Positions 24,468 through 32,890 of a DNA stretch of 39,347 bases are shown one piece after another (the stretch's first letter is position 1; each line of letters begins with the position of its first letter). Origin of the DNA: Mailhella massiliensis (GTDB lineage Bacteria > Desulfobacterota > Desulfovibrionia > Desulfovibrionales > Desulfovibrionaceae); NCBI RefSeq assembly GCF_020741395.1, contig NZ_DYZA01000233.1, forward strand, positions 1 through 39,347, given 5' to 3'. A program made the position numbers and the translations under genes. The notes under the pieces are model-generated. The model made no database searches, was not told where the DNA came from, and saw nothing but the letters and a program-made list of their open reading frames with translations.

Positions 24468-25766
24468 TTATTGTTCTGCGAGCACGCGGTCGACGATTTC
24501 GGCCTCGTAGCGGGTGTAGTGGTTGATATCGAAAATGGCGTCGAGCTCGGCGGGGGAAAGGTGGGCTTTGATCTCCTCGTCGGCGCGGATGAGCTCGGGG
24601 AAGGGCTTATGGGTCTCCCAGCTTTCCATGGCGCGTTTCTGCACCACTACATAGGCCTGCTGGCGGGGCATGTCCTTTTCGATGAGCGCGGTGAGCACCC
24701 TTTGCGAGAAGAAGAGCCCGTAACTGCCCCAGAGGTTGCGTTCCACGTTCTCCGGCAGGATGCGCAGCCCTTTGAGCAGGCGATCCAGGCGGTGCAGCAC
24801 ATAGTCCATGAGTATGGTGGAGTCGGGCGTGATGATGCGCTCCACCGAGGAATGGCTTATGTCCCTCTCGTGCCACAGGGCCTGGTTTTCCAGAGCGGCA
24901 AAGGCGTTGGAGCGGATGACGCGGGCAAGGCCGCACATGTTTTCCGCGGAGATGGGGTTGCGCTTGTGAGGCATGGCCGAGGAACCTTTCTGCCCCTTGG
25001 CAAATCCTTCCTCCACCTCATGCACTTCCGTGCGCTGGAGGTGGCGCAGTTCCACGCAGATGCGTTCCACCGTACCCGCGGCAATGGCCAGGGAGGTGAA
25101 GTAATGGGCGTAGCGGTCGCGCTGCACGATCTGGGTGGAGATGATATCGGCCTTCAGGCCGAGGATTTCGCAGGCGCGCGCTTCCACGGCGGGAGTAATG
25201 ACGGTGTAGGTGCCCATGGCCCCGGAGAGCTTGCCGGTACGGATATCCTCCACGGCGTCTGCGAAGCGCTTCTTGTCGCGCAGGAATTCCGCGTAGAACC
25301 CCGCGAACTTGAAGCCGTAGGTCACGGGTTCGCCGTGTATGCCGTGGGAGCGGCCCATGCAGACGAGCCCCTGATGGGCGCGGATAAAGGTTTTCAGCGT
25401 GTCGAGCACAAGGTCGAAATCGTCGAGTATCATCCTGCCCGCTTCCACCATCTGCAGGGCCATGGCGGTATCCACCATGTCGGAGGAGGTGCAGCCGAGG
25501 TGTATGAAGCGCGCGGAGGGACCGATTTTCTGTTCCAGATAGGTGAGGAAGGCGATGACGTCGTGGCGGGTGACGGCTTCGATTTCAAGGATCTTGTCCT
25601 CGTCGAAGTCCACGTCCTGCAGGATGTTCTTCAGGTCCTCATCGGGAATGACGCCCTGCTCGTTCCAGGCCCGGCATACGGCCTGCTCCACCTTGAACCA
25701 GTAGCGGTAGCGGTTTTCCAGTGTCCAGAGACGGGCCATTTCCGGCCGGGAGTAACGCTCTATCAT
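24468..25766 (-). CDS. purB: Adenylosuccinate lyase
   Basis: A 432-residue fumarase/aspartase-superfamily enzyme acting twice in purine synthesis (SAICAR to AICAR, adenylosuccinate to AMP). Seen: MIERYSRPEMARLWTLENRY at the N-terminus, HLGCTSSDMVDTAMALQM, MGRSHGIHGEPVTYG with the catalytic His, and the flexible signature loop KGSSAMPHKRNP. It begins 8 nt after the fmdB stop, so it is expressed from that transcript. Confidence 0.97.
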   Translation of the reverse strand: MIERYSRPEMARLWTLENRYRYWFKVEQAVCRAWNEQGVIPDEDLKNILQDVDFDEDKILEIEAVTRHDVIAFLTYLEQKIGPSARFIHLGCTSSDMVDTAMALQMVEAGRMILDDFDLVLDTLKTFIRAHQGLVCMGRSHGIHGEPVTYGFKFAGFYAEFLRDKKRFADAVEDIRTGKLSGAMGTYTVITPAVEARACEILGLKADIISTQIVQRDRYAHYFTSLAIAAGTVERICVELRHLQRTEVHEVEEGFAKGQKGSSAMPHKRNPISAENMCGLARVIRSNAFAALENQALWHERDISHSSVERIITPDSTILMDYVLHRLDRLLKGLRILPENVERNLWGSYGLFFSQRVLTALIEKDMPRQQAYVVVQKRAMESWETHKPFPELIRADEEIKAHLSPAELDAIFDINHYTRYEAEIVDRVLAEQ

Positions 25767-25774
25767 GATGGCCT

Positions 25775-26095
25775 CTATTTCGTTCCGGCGGTATTGTCCG
25801 CGCTTTTCGCGGGGGCCGGGCTTTCGGCTTTGGGGGTGGAAGGAGCGCTTTCCTCCGGCTTTTTATCGGACATGGAGGGAACGCCCTTGCTTTTGTCGAA
25901 AAGGTTGCTCGTGCCGTGCCCGTAGGAGGAGGCGAACCAGCCGCCGCCCTTGAGGATGAAGGAGGTGTTGGAAAGGATGCGGCTGCAGGGTTCGCCGCAG
26001 TCGGGGCAGGGCTGCGTTTCGGCGTCATCGCCGGAGTGCAGCCATTCTTCAAAGGTTTTGCGGCAGTGGGGGCAGGCGTATTCGTAAATAGGCAT
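25775..26095 (-). CDS. FmdB-type zinc-ribbon protein
   Basis: A 106-residue protein of the FmdB putative regulatory family. MPIYEYACPHC at the start and CPDCGEPCSRI give the four-cysteine zinc ribbon; ILKGGGWFASSYGHGT follows, and the C-terminal third is a low-complexity Pro/Ala/Lys tail. The start is fixed by the conserved MPIYEY, but no Shine-Dalgarno sequence is present, and a strong terminator ends only about 20 nt upstream, so how it is transcribed and initiated is unclear. Confidence 0.88.
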   Translation of the reverse strand: MPIYEYACPHCRKTFEEWLHSGDDAETQPCPDCGEPCSRILSNTSFILKGGGWFASSYGHGTSNLFDKSKGVPSMSDKKPEESAPSTPKAESPAPAKSADNTAGTK

Positions 26096-26113
26096 GGGAA
26101 AAAGGGGGTTGGG

Positions 26114-26155
26114 CAAAAAAAGAAACGGCGTGCCCGCACGGAAAGCCGACACGCC
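26114..26155 (-). terminator. Terminator between the small basic protein and fmdB
   Basis: On the minus strand an 8-bp stem GGCGTGTC paired with GGCACGCC (one G-U) is followed by GTTTCTTTTTTT (26126-26114). It is placed to end the transcript of the 36-residue basic protein gene. Confidence 0.75.
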
Positions 26156-26202
26156 TAAAACCTACTCTGCAACCGGAAGGCCGCAGGAACCGACCGCCAG
26201 GC

Positions 26203-26313
26203 TTACTTCTTGGCAGCGGCCTTGGCTTCGTGGATGCGTTCCTTGATGCGCTTGGCGCGGCGATGACGACGGCGATCAAGTTCCTTGGCGCGTTCGATCT
26301 TTTTATGGGCCAT
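26203..26313 (-). CDS. 36-residue highly basic protein
   Basis: MAHKKIERAKELDRRRHRRA opens a peptide of which well over half is Lys/Arg/His or Glu/Asp, predicted as one continuous helix ending in AAAKK. AAGGAG with 7 nt spacing gives it a textbook ribosome site, and a terminator follows, so it is probably a real monocistronic gene. Composition suggests RNA or ribosome association. It resembles other tiny basic proteins of unknown function, and I cannot name the family with confidence. Confidence 0.75.
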   Translation of the reverse strand: MAHKKIERAKELDRRRHRRAKRIKERIHEAKAAAKK

Positions 26314-26564
26314 GAGATTGCTCCTTAAAAGAAAATGTATCCAGAAGATATAAACTCTCCGGCGGGCGCTGTCCAGCGAAAGAAATGCGCCTGCACCGGA
26401 CGTCCGCGTTTTTCCCGCGTTTTTTCCATGCTTCACACACAGGAGGGGGCGCGCGCCCGGCCTTCGGGAAAACGCTTCTCTGCCGGGCCTTTTCGTATTG
26501 CCCTTGTCAGGGGGAGGGGGCGCGCGTATGCTTATGCCCCGTACCATGTTTGCACGGGGGAGTC

Positions 26565-26969
26565 ATGAGCGAAGTCATCACGGAAGGCACGCTCTCCAGC
26601 CTGCTGGGCATAGAGCTTGCGGGTTTTGAGGCGGACGGCAGGGGAGAAGTGTCCATGCCGCTGGACGAGCGCCATAAGAATGCGCTGGGCAAGGCCCACG
26701 GGGGAGCTGTCTTCACCCTGGCCGATATGGCCTTTGCCGCCGGCTGTCGGGGGGCGGGCCTTGTGTGCGTGAGCGCTCAGTGCTCCATTTCCTATCTTCT
26801 GCCCGGCGAGTGCGGGCCCCTGCGGGCCAGGGCCGTACCTGTCAAAATCGGCCGTACCCTCGCGGTATTCGATATCGCGGTGTACGACGGGGAGGGCAGG
26901 AATATCGCCAAGGCCGTCATGACGGGCTACATCATCAAAAGGCTGAAGGCCGGAGAAGGGCATGACTGA
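26565..26969 (+). CDS. PaaI/YdiI-type hotdog thioesterase
   Basis: A 134-residue acyl-CoA thioesterase of the hotdog fold. The LGKAHGGAVFTLADMAFAAG segment holds the HGG motif and the catalytic acidic residue on the following helix; VSAQCSISYLLPGECGPLRARA and GRTLAVFDIAVYDGEGRNIAKA complete the fold. The ATG at 26565 has GGGGGAG just upstream with short spacing. It overlaps the start of the RluD-CoaE fusion by 8 nt, so the two are co-translated. Confidence 0.88.
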   Translation: MSEVITEGTLSSLLGIELAGFEADGRGEVSMPLDERHKNALGKAHGGAVFTLADMAFAAGCRGAGLVCVSAQCSISYLLPGECGPLRARAVPVKIGRTLAVFDIAVYDGEGRNIAKAVMTGYIIKRLKAGEGHD

Positions 26970-28611
26970 GCGCACGCTGCCGCCTGCGGCATGGGAAGAG
27001 GAATCCGACATTCTGGAAGAAGAGGGCCTCCGGGAGGAAGAGCGTATTTTCGTCGTGCCCCAAGGATCGCGGAAGATGCGCCTTGACGCATTTCTGGGCT
27101 CTGTGGCGGAGCTTTCCCGCAGCCGTCTGAAAAAGCTCGTGGAGCAGGGGCGCTGCACGGTGGAGGGGGCTCTCTGTACGGATGCGGATGCGCGCGTGCG
27201 TCCGGGCTGGAGCGTGGCTCTGCGCATGCCTGCCGCCTCGGAGAAGCTCCGCCCCGAAGAGGGGCCGCTCGATATCGTGTACAGCGATGAGGACATAGCC
27301 GTGGTGAACAAGCCCTCCGGCCTGACCATGCATCCCTGCCCGAGCTGCCCTGAAGGCACGCTGGTGCACCGGCTTCTCGCGCGTTTCCCGCAGCTTTCCC
27401 TTCAGGAGGGGCCGAGGCCCGGTATCGTGCACAGGCTGGACAAGGATACGTCCGGCCTTGTGGTCGTCGCCCTTTCCGAGCGGGCCAGACTGCGCCTCAT
27501 TGAAGACTTTGCGGCACGGCGTGTGCATAAGACCTATCTCGCCGTAACGCGAGGAGTGCCCCCGACTGAAGGCATGAGCGATCTGCCTATAGGCCGCCAC
27601 CCCGCCATAAAAACGCGCATGGCCGTAGTCCCCGAAGAGAAGGGCGGCAGGAGCGCCCTGACAGAGTGGAGCACGCTTTACGCTTCTCCCTCCGGCCGCT
27701 TCGCCCTGCTTGCCGTGCGATTGTTCACCGGCCGTACTCATCAGATCCGCGTACATCTCGCCCAGGCGGGATTCCCCCTGTGGGGCGACGCCGTGTACGG
27801 CCCGCAGGATAAGGTATCCCCGGCGGCACGGCAGCTTCTGCACGCATGGAAGCTCGATTTCGAGCACCCCGTCAGCGGCAGGCATCTTTGTTTTCTTGCT
27901 CCGCCTCCCGAAGATTTCCCCCGTGTCATGCTTGATCTGGAGCGGGCAACGCGGCGGGTCATCCTCACCGGTATGCCCGGCTGCGGCAAATCCGCCGTGC
28001 TGGAAAGGCTGGAAGCGCGGGGTATTCCCGTCTGGAGCGCGGATAAGGCCGTGGCGGCCCAGTATCAGCCCGGGGCCGACGGCTGGCTCCTCATGCGCCG
28101 GCGATTCGGAGAGGCCTTTTTCCATGCCGACGGCACGGTGGACAGGGCGGCGCTGACAGGGCTTCTGGCCGGAACGCCCGGCATGCGCCGGGAGCTGGAG
28201 CGCCTTATCCATCCTCTGGTGCGGGCTTCCATGGACGAATTCTTTCAGAAGGCCGGAGCCCGGGGCCGGGCCGTTGCCGCGGCCGAGGTGCCGCTCTGGT
28301 TTGAAACCGGCTGGACGTGCCCGGATGCGGATATCGCGGTCATAGCCTGCCCGGATGAGGTGCGGTACGAGCGCCTGCGAAGGACGAGAAGCTGGAGCGA
28401 GGAAAAAATCGCCGCCGTGGAAGGCTGGCAGTGGACGCAGGAGAGGAAAATCGCCGCCGCCGACCTTATCATCCGCAATGCGGGCACGCTGGAGGAGCTG
28501 GACGGGGAAGTGTCGCGTTTCCTTGCCTCGTTGCAGGAGAAAGGCAGGAAGGAGGAAGCGTCGCTCGGGGAGCGATGGCGCGGCCTGTGGAGTGAAGGCG
28601 TTCTCCCCTGA
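26962..28611 (+). CDS. Fusion: RluD-type pseudouridine synthase plus dephospho-CoA kinase
   Basis: A 549-residue two-enzyme polypeptide without internal stop. Residues about 35-95 form an S4 RNA-binding domain (RLDAFLGSVAELSRSRLKKLVEQGRCTV read in parts). Residues about 100-320 form a RluA/RluD pseudouridine synthase with catalytic Asp160 in HRLDKDTSG and TGRTHQIRVHLA. Residues about 330-525 form dephospho-CoA kinase: Walker A GMPGCGKS at 337-344, SADKAV, HPLVR, AEVPLWFETG and the late RRTRSWSEEKIAA lid region. The CoaE part catalyses the last step of CoA synthesis. A Gly/Ser-free junction at about 325-335 joins them directly. An acidic N-terminal 30 residues precede S4. Confidence 0.92.
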   Translation: MTERTLPPAAWEEESDILEEEGLREEERIFVVPQGSRKMRLDAFLGSVAELSRSRLKKLVEQGRCTVEGALCTDADARVRPGWSVALRMPAASEKLRPEEGPLDIVYSDEDIAVVNKPSGLTMHPCPSCPEGTLVHRLLARFPQLSLQEGPRPGIVHRLDKDTSGLVVVALSERARLRLIEDFAARRVHKTYLAVTRGVPPTEGMSDLPIGRHPAIKTRMAVVPEEKGGRSALTEWSTLYASPSGRFALLAVRLFTGRTHQIRVHLAQAGFPLWGDAVYGPQDKVSPAARQLLHAWKLDFEHPVSGRHLCFLAPPPEDFPRVMLDLERATRRVILTGMPGCGKSAVLERLEARGIPVWSADKAVAAQYQPGADGWLLMRRRFGEAFFHADGTVDRAALTGLLAGTPGMRRELERLIHPLVRASMDEFFQKAGARGRAVAAAEVPLWFETGWTCPDADIAVIACPDEVRYERLRRTRSWSEEKIAAVEGWQWTQERKIAAADLIIRNAGTLEELDGEVSRFLASLQEKGRKEEASLGERWRGLWSEGVLP

Positions 28612-28668
28612 GAAGGCATAACGAAAGAATTCCGCAGCCCTTTTCAGGCAGGATCGTGTCGTTTTCTG

Positions 28669-28709
28669 AAACGCCGCTCCGGATCGTGTATGGTCCGGAG
28701 CGGCGTTTT
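28669..28709 (+). terminator. Terminator after the RluD-CoaE gene
   Basis: A perfect 15-bp stem (AAACGCCGCTCCGGA, 28669-28683, with 28694-28708), followed by a short T run. Confidence 0.9.
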
Positions 28710-28983
28710 GTCGTACGGGCCTGCCGGGATATTTCCGACAGTCCCGGCTTTCCTGTGAGGCAGGCGGAAGCGATGCAAAAGGAGCCGCGTTTTTTCCGGT
28801 AACGCATGTCCTGCGCGGAGTGTGGGACGCCCGCGGGTGGTGCCGCTTTTTCCTGAAATGGTTCCGCATATTGCCGGAAGCGAGGCCGTTATGAGAGGTT
28901 TCTCTGTACGGGAAAAATCCACCTTTTCACTCCGGCAGAGCAATTTTCTTTTTATTCATAGATTTCAAGGTGTCACATCCGCA

Positions 28984-29014
28984 AAAAAAGATGCCCCTCC
29001 CGGGCATTTTTTTT
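28984..29014. terminator. Bidirectional terminator abutting the ATP-grasp promoter
   Basis: ATGCCC-CTCCC-GGGCAT (28991-29007) is flanked by A7 on the left and T8 on the right. No gene lies between the previous terminator (28709) and here, a stretch of about 270 bp, so it either insulates the promoter that starts at its 3' edge or ends a small transcript not recognised by eye. Confidence 0.75.
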
Positions 29015-29042
29015 GGACAAAGTGGCATATCTTTTGCATAAT
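29014..29042 (+). promoter_or_regulatory. Promoter of the ATP-grasp/alpha-E/M14 operon
   Basis: TGGACA (29014-29019), a 17-bp spacer and CATAAT (29037-29042), each 5 of 6 matches, about 33 nt before the first start codon. Confidence 0.7.
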
Positions 29043-29074
29043 TCATACACGGAACATATTAGCAGGAGTCTGAC

Positions 29075-30418
29075 ATGTATTCACTTGTAGAAAGCCGCGA
29101 AGCTGTGAACAACTGGCTGGAACGCTATGGCGTGCGTTTCGGAATCTACAAAAACGGCAAGTTCAAGGAACAGCTTTTTCCTTTCGACCCCATTCCCCGC
29201 GTCATTACTCCCGAAGAATGGGCCTATCTGGAAAAGGGCCTGTCGCAGCGCGTCAGAGCACTGAACTTGTTCCTTGCCGACATTTACGGTGAAAAGAATA
29301 TTATTAAAAATGACATTGTTCCCAAATCCTTCGTCTATGCTTCCAAGGGTTATCTTCCTCAGTGCGAAGGCATACGTCCCCCGCACGGCGTCTTCGCTCA
29401 CATCGCCGGTATCGACCTGGTGCAGGCCAAGGACGGGCAGTGGTTCGTGCTGGAAGACAACCTGCGTATTCCTTCCGGCGCTTCCTATCCGCTCATCGCT
29501 CGTTCCATCGCCCGCAAGGTCAGCCCGGAAACCTTTTCCGCAAATCATATAGAGGACAACCGCGACTACCCCCGCCTGCTGAAGAACATGATGGACAGCA
29601 TGAACGTCAACGGCGGGCTGAACGTGGTCTTCACGCCGGGGCGCTATAACTCCGCGTTTTTTGAACATTCCTATCTTGCGGAACGCACAGGCTCCGTGCT
29701 CGCCTTCCCCGGAGATCTCATTGTGGAAGACAATCATGTGTATTATCAGGGTATCTTCCACGAAAAAACGCTGGTGGGCGCCATTTACCGTCGTGTGTCC
29801 GACGAATATCTTGACCCCATGTTTTTTGAGCCGACTTCTCTCCTCGGCGTGCCCAACCTCATGCAGGCCTATGCCGCGGGCAACGTGGCCCTGCTGAACA
29901 GTCCCGGCAACGGCGTGGCCGACGACAAGGGGCTTTACTATTTCGTACCCCGCATGGTGGAATACTACCTCGGCGAAAAGGCTATTTTGCAAAACGCTCC
30001 CACCTACCTGCCCTATTATGAAGAGGATCGAAAATACGTCCTCGTCAATACGGAAAAGCTGGTCATCAAGGACGTAAGCGAAGCCGGAGGATACGGCGTG
30101 GTGTTCGGGCGCGACCTGGAACGCGACAGGCTGGAAAAGCTGAAGGAGCTCATCATTTCCGAACCGCGCCGCTGGATAGCTCAGGAAGTGATTAACTTCA
30201 AGGACCTGGAAACCATGGAAAATCATGGCGTCGTCTACCGCAAGGCCGACCTTCGTGCCTTTGTGCTTTCTTCCGCCGACAATACGGTGGTCTGGAAAAG
30301 CGGGCTGACTCGTTTCGCCCGTCAGGCCGACTCCTTCGTGGTCAATTCCAGCCAGGGCGGAGGCTTCAAGGATACCTGGGTGATGCGCGATCATCAGTCG
30401 CTTCCCCAATCGTTCTAG
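29075..30418 (+). CDS. Circularly permuted ATP-grasp ligase (COG2308)
   Basis: A 447-residue protein. Typical segments of circularly permuted ATP-grasp type 2 proteins: FPFDPIPRVITPEEW, RVRALNLFLADIYGEKN, GIDLVQAKDGQWFVLEDNLRIPSG, NVVFTPGRYNSAFFEHSYLA, NSPGNGVADDKGLYYFVP, SEAGGYGVVFGRDL and WIAQEVINFKDLET. ATP-grasp enzymes form amide bonds through acyl phosphates; this subgroup is known to be encoded with alpha-E and transglutaminase-like proteins, and peptide ligation is proposed but its substrate is unknown. AGGAG lies 6 nt before the ATG. First gene of a five-gene operon. Confidence 0.93.
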   Translation: MYSLVESREAVNNWLERYGVRFGIYKNGKFKEQLFPFDPIPRVITPEEWAYLEKGLSQRVRALNLFLADIYGEKNIIKNDIVPKSFVYASKGYLPQCEGIRPPHGVFAHIAGIDLVQAKDGQWFVLEDNLRIPSGASYPLIARSIARKVSPETFSANHIEDNRDYPRLLKNMMDSMNVNGGLNVVFTPGRYNSAFFEHSYLAERTGSVLAFPGDLIVEDNHVYYQGIFHEKTLVGAIYRRVSDEYLDPMFFEPTSLLGVPNLMQAYAAGNVALLNSPGNGVADDKGLYYFVPRMVEYYLGEKAILQNAPTYLPYYEEDRKYVLVNTEKLVIKDVSEAGGYGVVFGRDLERDRLEKLKELIISEPRRWIAQEVINFKDLETMENHGVVYRKADLRAFVLSSADNTVVWKSGLTRFARQADSFVVNSSQGGGFKDTWVMRDHQSLPQSF

Positions 30419-30451
30419 CCTGTTTCCACCGTTATACGAAAAGGATCTGCC

Positions 30452-31132
30452 ATGTCTTCCATATCTCCCGCCAAGGCGAACCATCTTTTCTGGCTGGGCC
30501 GTTATGCCGAACGCCTCTTTGCCCAGCTCCACTTCCTGCGTTATTACTACGACCTGTGCCTGGACGAAGGTCGGGAGGACGCCCTCCAGATCTACTGCCG
30601 GAAGCTCTCCCTTACGGACTGCCCTTCCGACAGGGAAAACTTCCTGTATCAGCATCTTTTCGAGAATACGCCGGGCTCGCTTCTCTACTGCCTGGAATGT
30701 CTGAACGACAACAGTATCGTGCTGCGCGAGGAACTGACTACGGCATCCATCAGCTACGTGAACCTCTGCGTGGCCACGCTCAACCACTGTCGCCACAAGC
30801 AGGATATCAATATCGTCCGCCTTCAGCCTATTACCGACTATATTCTCTCCTTCTGGGGTTCGGTGTTCCAGCATGTGACCAATATTGCCACTCTGGATAT
30901 GCTTTTTGTAGGCAAACATGTGGAATATATTGATATATATTCAAGATTCGACTATCCTTTCAAGCGCGTCGCCGCCGAATGGGAAAGTCTGGATCACCGC
31001 CTGCGGCATATGGAAGACATGGTGGATGAGCGTTGCAGAAACGAGCTCAGGGAGATATTCTCCGACGGGCGCGACTTCGAGAAGAAGATTCCCGAGGCGC
31101 TCCGGTCGTTGAATTCCCTGGTCTTGGTATGA
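30452..31132 (+). CDS. Alpha-E domain protein (COG2307)
   Basis: A 226-residue all-helical protein. The N-terminal SPAKANHLFWLGRYAERLFAQLHFLRYYYD is the alpha-E hallmark (FWLGRYxER); ASISYVNLCVATLNHC and RFDYPFKRVAAEWESLDHRL follow. Partner of permuted ATP-grasp enzymes in many genomes; biochemical role unknown. It lacks the fusion to an ATP-grasp domain seen in some bacteria. AAGGA stands 6 nt before the ATG; the stop overlaps the next start as ATGA. Confidence 0.9.
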   Translation: MSSISPAKANHLFWLGRYAERLFAQLHFLRYYYDLCLDEGREDALQIYCRKLSLTDCPSDRENFLYQHLFENTPGSLLYCLECLNDNSIVLREELTTASISYVNLCVATLNHCRHKQDINIVRLQPITDYILSFWGSVFQHVTNIATLDMLFVGKHVEYIDIYSRFDYPFKRVAAEWESLDHRLRHMEDMVDERCRNELREIFSDGRDFEKKIPEALRSLNSLVLV

Positions 31133-31956
31133 AGCGTTTTTCCTATCGCTGCGAAAGCAGCATTTATTTCTCCACGCCGGTCTCCGCGCATACCTGGCTT
31201 CTGCGCTGCATGCCGAAGGCGGAACCTTTTCAGCGTGCGGAGCGGGCATCTTTGAGTGTGGGCGTCACGCTCGACGATGGTTCCGTTCTTCCCCTGAGCG
31301 TCAGCCGGGGGATCGACGCTTTCGGCAGCGCCGTGCAGACGGGGTACGTTGCGGAGAAACATTGCCGCTTCAGCATCCTTTCCGAAGGCGTGGTACGGCA
31401 GACGCCGTATCGCATCTGCGGTACGGCGCACGGCATGTACCTGGAACATACTCCGCTCACGCTTCCGAGCGGGGAGATGGTGCGTTTTGCAAGACAGGCG
31501 AAGGGGGATGCGGCGAAGGGCCTTTCCGAGGCTCCGCCGCCGTGCGGCCCCGTGCTGGAGAAGGCTCTTTCGTTTTGTTTTGCCGTGCACAGACACATGG
31601 CTTATACTCCCGGAAGCACCACGGTGAGCACTACTGCGGCACAGGCTTTTGCCCTGGGGCGGGGCGTCTGTCAGGATTACGCCCACATCATGCTCGCCTT
31701 GCTCCGCTCCTGCGGAATCCCGGCGCGTTATGCCTGCGGTTATCTTGTGGGAGAAGGGGCCACGCACGCCTGGGTGGAGTTCTTTGATCAGGGCGTGTGG
31801 AGAGGGCTGGACCCTGCCAACAACCGACTGCTGAGTTACGGCTGCATCAAGGTGGCCCATGGCCGCGACAGCGCCGACTGCCCCGTGAACAGGGGCATAT
31901 TCCTCGGCGGGGCCGCACAGCAGAACACCCTAGCTATCAGAGTGGAAGAACTATGA
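31129..31956 (+). CDS. Transglutaminase-like cysteine protease
   Basis: A 275-residue protein. An N-terminal beta-rich domain (about 1-120) precedes a transglutaminase-like core with the full triad: Cys181 in GRGVCQDYAHIML, His213 in ATHAWVEFF, Asp228 in LDPANN. Members linked to alpha-E/ATP-grasp genes are thought to cleave or transfer peptides. Coupled by ATGA to both neighbours. Confidence 0.92.
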   Translation: MKRFSYRCESSIYFSTPVSAHTWLLRCMPKAEPFQRAERASLSVGVTLDDGSVLPLSVSRGIDAFGSAVQTGYVAEKHCRFSILSEGVVRQTPYRICGTAHGMYLEHTPLTLPSGEMVRFARQAKGDAAKGLSEAPPPCGPVLEKALSFCFAVHRHMAYTPGSTTVSTTAAQAFALGRGVCQDYAHIMLALLRSCGIPARYACGYLVGEGATHAWVEFFDQGVWRGLDPANNRLLSYGCIKVAHGRDSADCPVNRGIFLGGAAQQNTLAIRVEEL

Positions 31957-32890
31957 TTAAAACCGTCATTTCCACGGAGCTGCCCGTGGATGAACATCTG
32001 CTCATCCGCAAGAACTGTATTTCAGGGGGCTCCGGGAAAAAGCGCATCTGCATCGTCACCGGCACGCACGGCGACGAGCTGGAAGGGCAGTACATCTGTT
32101 ACCGCATCGGCAGCATCCTGCAGGAAAATCTCGACAAGCTGGACGGCACCGTGGAGATCTACCCCGCCCTCAATCCTCTGGGCATAGACTCCATCACGCG
32201 CGGCATTCCCAACTTCGATCTGGACATGAACCGTATTTTCCCCGGCGATCCCATGGGCAGTATGGCGGAGAACACGGCTTACAACCTGATTGAAGATCTG
32301 AAGGGTGCGGATCTGGTGCTGGATATCCATTCCAGCAATATTTTCCTGTATGAGGTGCCGCAGGTCCGCATCAATCAGCTGACGGCGGAAAACTGGTACC
32401 GCTGGCAACGTATCTGAATCTGGATTTTCTGTGGGTGCATGAGGCGGCCACCGTGCTCGAAGCTACGTTGGCCTATTCTCTGAATGCTCTGGGCACGCCT
32501 ACCCTGGTGGTGGAAATGGGCGTGGGCATGCGCATCACCAAGAGCTACGGCGATCAGCTGGTGGACGGCATATTGAACCTCATGGGCCATCTCGGCGTCT
32601 GGAAAGGCGAGGTACCCGCTCCTCCCGCCGGGCACAGGACCATTCTTTCCACCAGGGGCTCCGTGGAATTCATCAATGCTTCGGCTTCGGGAGTGTTCAT
32701 CCCGCTTATCCGCCAGTCCAATGAAGTCGAGGCCGGCCAGCCCATAGGCCGCATAGTTGATCCTCTGCGCGGTGCGGTGCTGCAGGAAGTGGCCGTGGAA
32801 CAGCCGGGTTTCGTCTTCACCATTCGGGCCTATCCCGTGGTGTATGAGGGCTCGCTTCTGGCGCGTGTCTACAGGGAGGACAAAGCATGA
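31953..32890 (+). pseudogene. M14 AstE/AspA-like zinc carboxypeptidase, split by a one-base shift
   Basis: The first frame (31953-32417) encodes the metal site of an M14 succinylglutamate desuccinylase/aspartoacylase-like enzyme: His39 and Glu42 in GTHGDELEG, DMNRIFPGD, and His126 in LDIHSSN. It then runs into WYRWQRI and a stop. From 32390 the -1 frame reads EKLVPLATYL-NLDFLWV and continues through VLEATLAYSLNALGTPTLVVEMGVGMR to the natural end at 32890. The junction lies in GGAAAACTG (32387-32395); one missing A or G explains everything. Every motif on both sides is intact, so this is a recent lesion, a sequencing error, or less likely a programmed frame shift. Start and end overlap neighbouring genes by ATGA. 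Confidence 0.85.

Noticed and set aside
24387..25925. 512-residue plus-strand frame
   Set aside because: Antisense shadow of purB.
26935..28869. 644-residue open frame on the minus strand
   Set aside because: Antisense to the RluD-CoaE gene, whose motifs are intact on the plus strand; the shadow has Arg/His/Pro-rich composition typical of GC-rich antisense frames.
29081..30919. 612-residue open frame on the minus strand
   Set aside because: Antisense to the ATP-grasp and alpha-E genes, without any recognisable motif.
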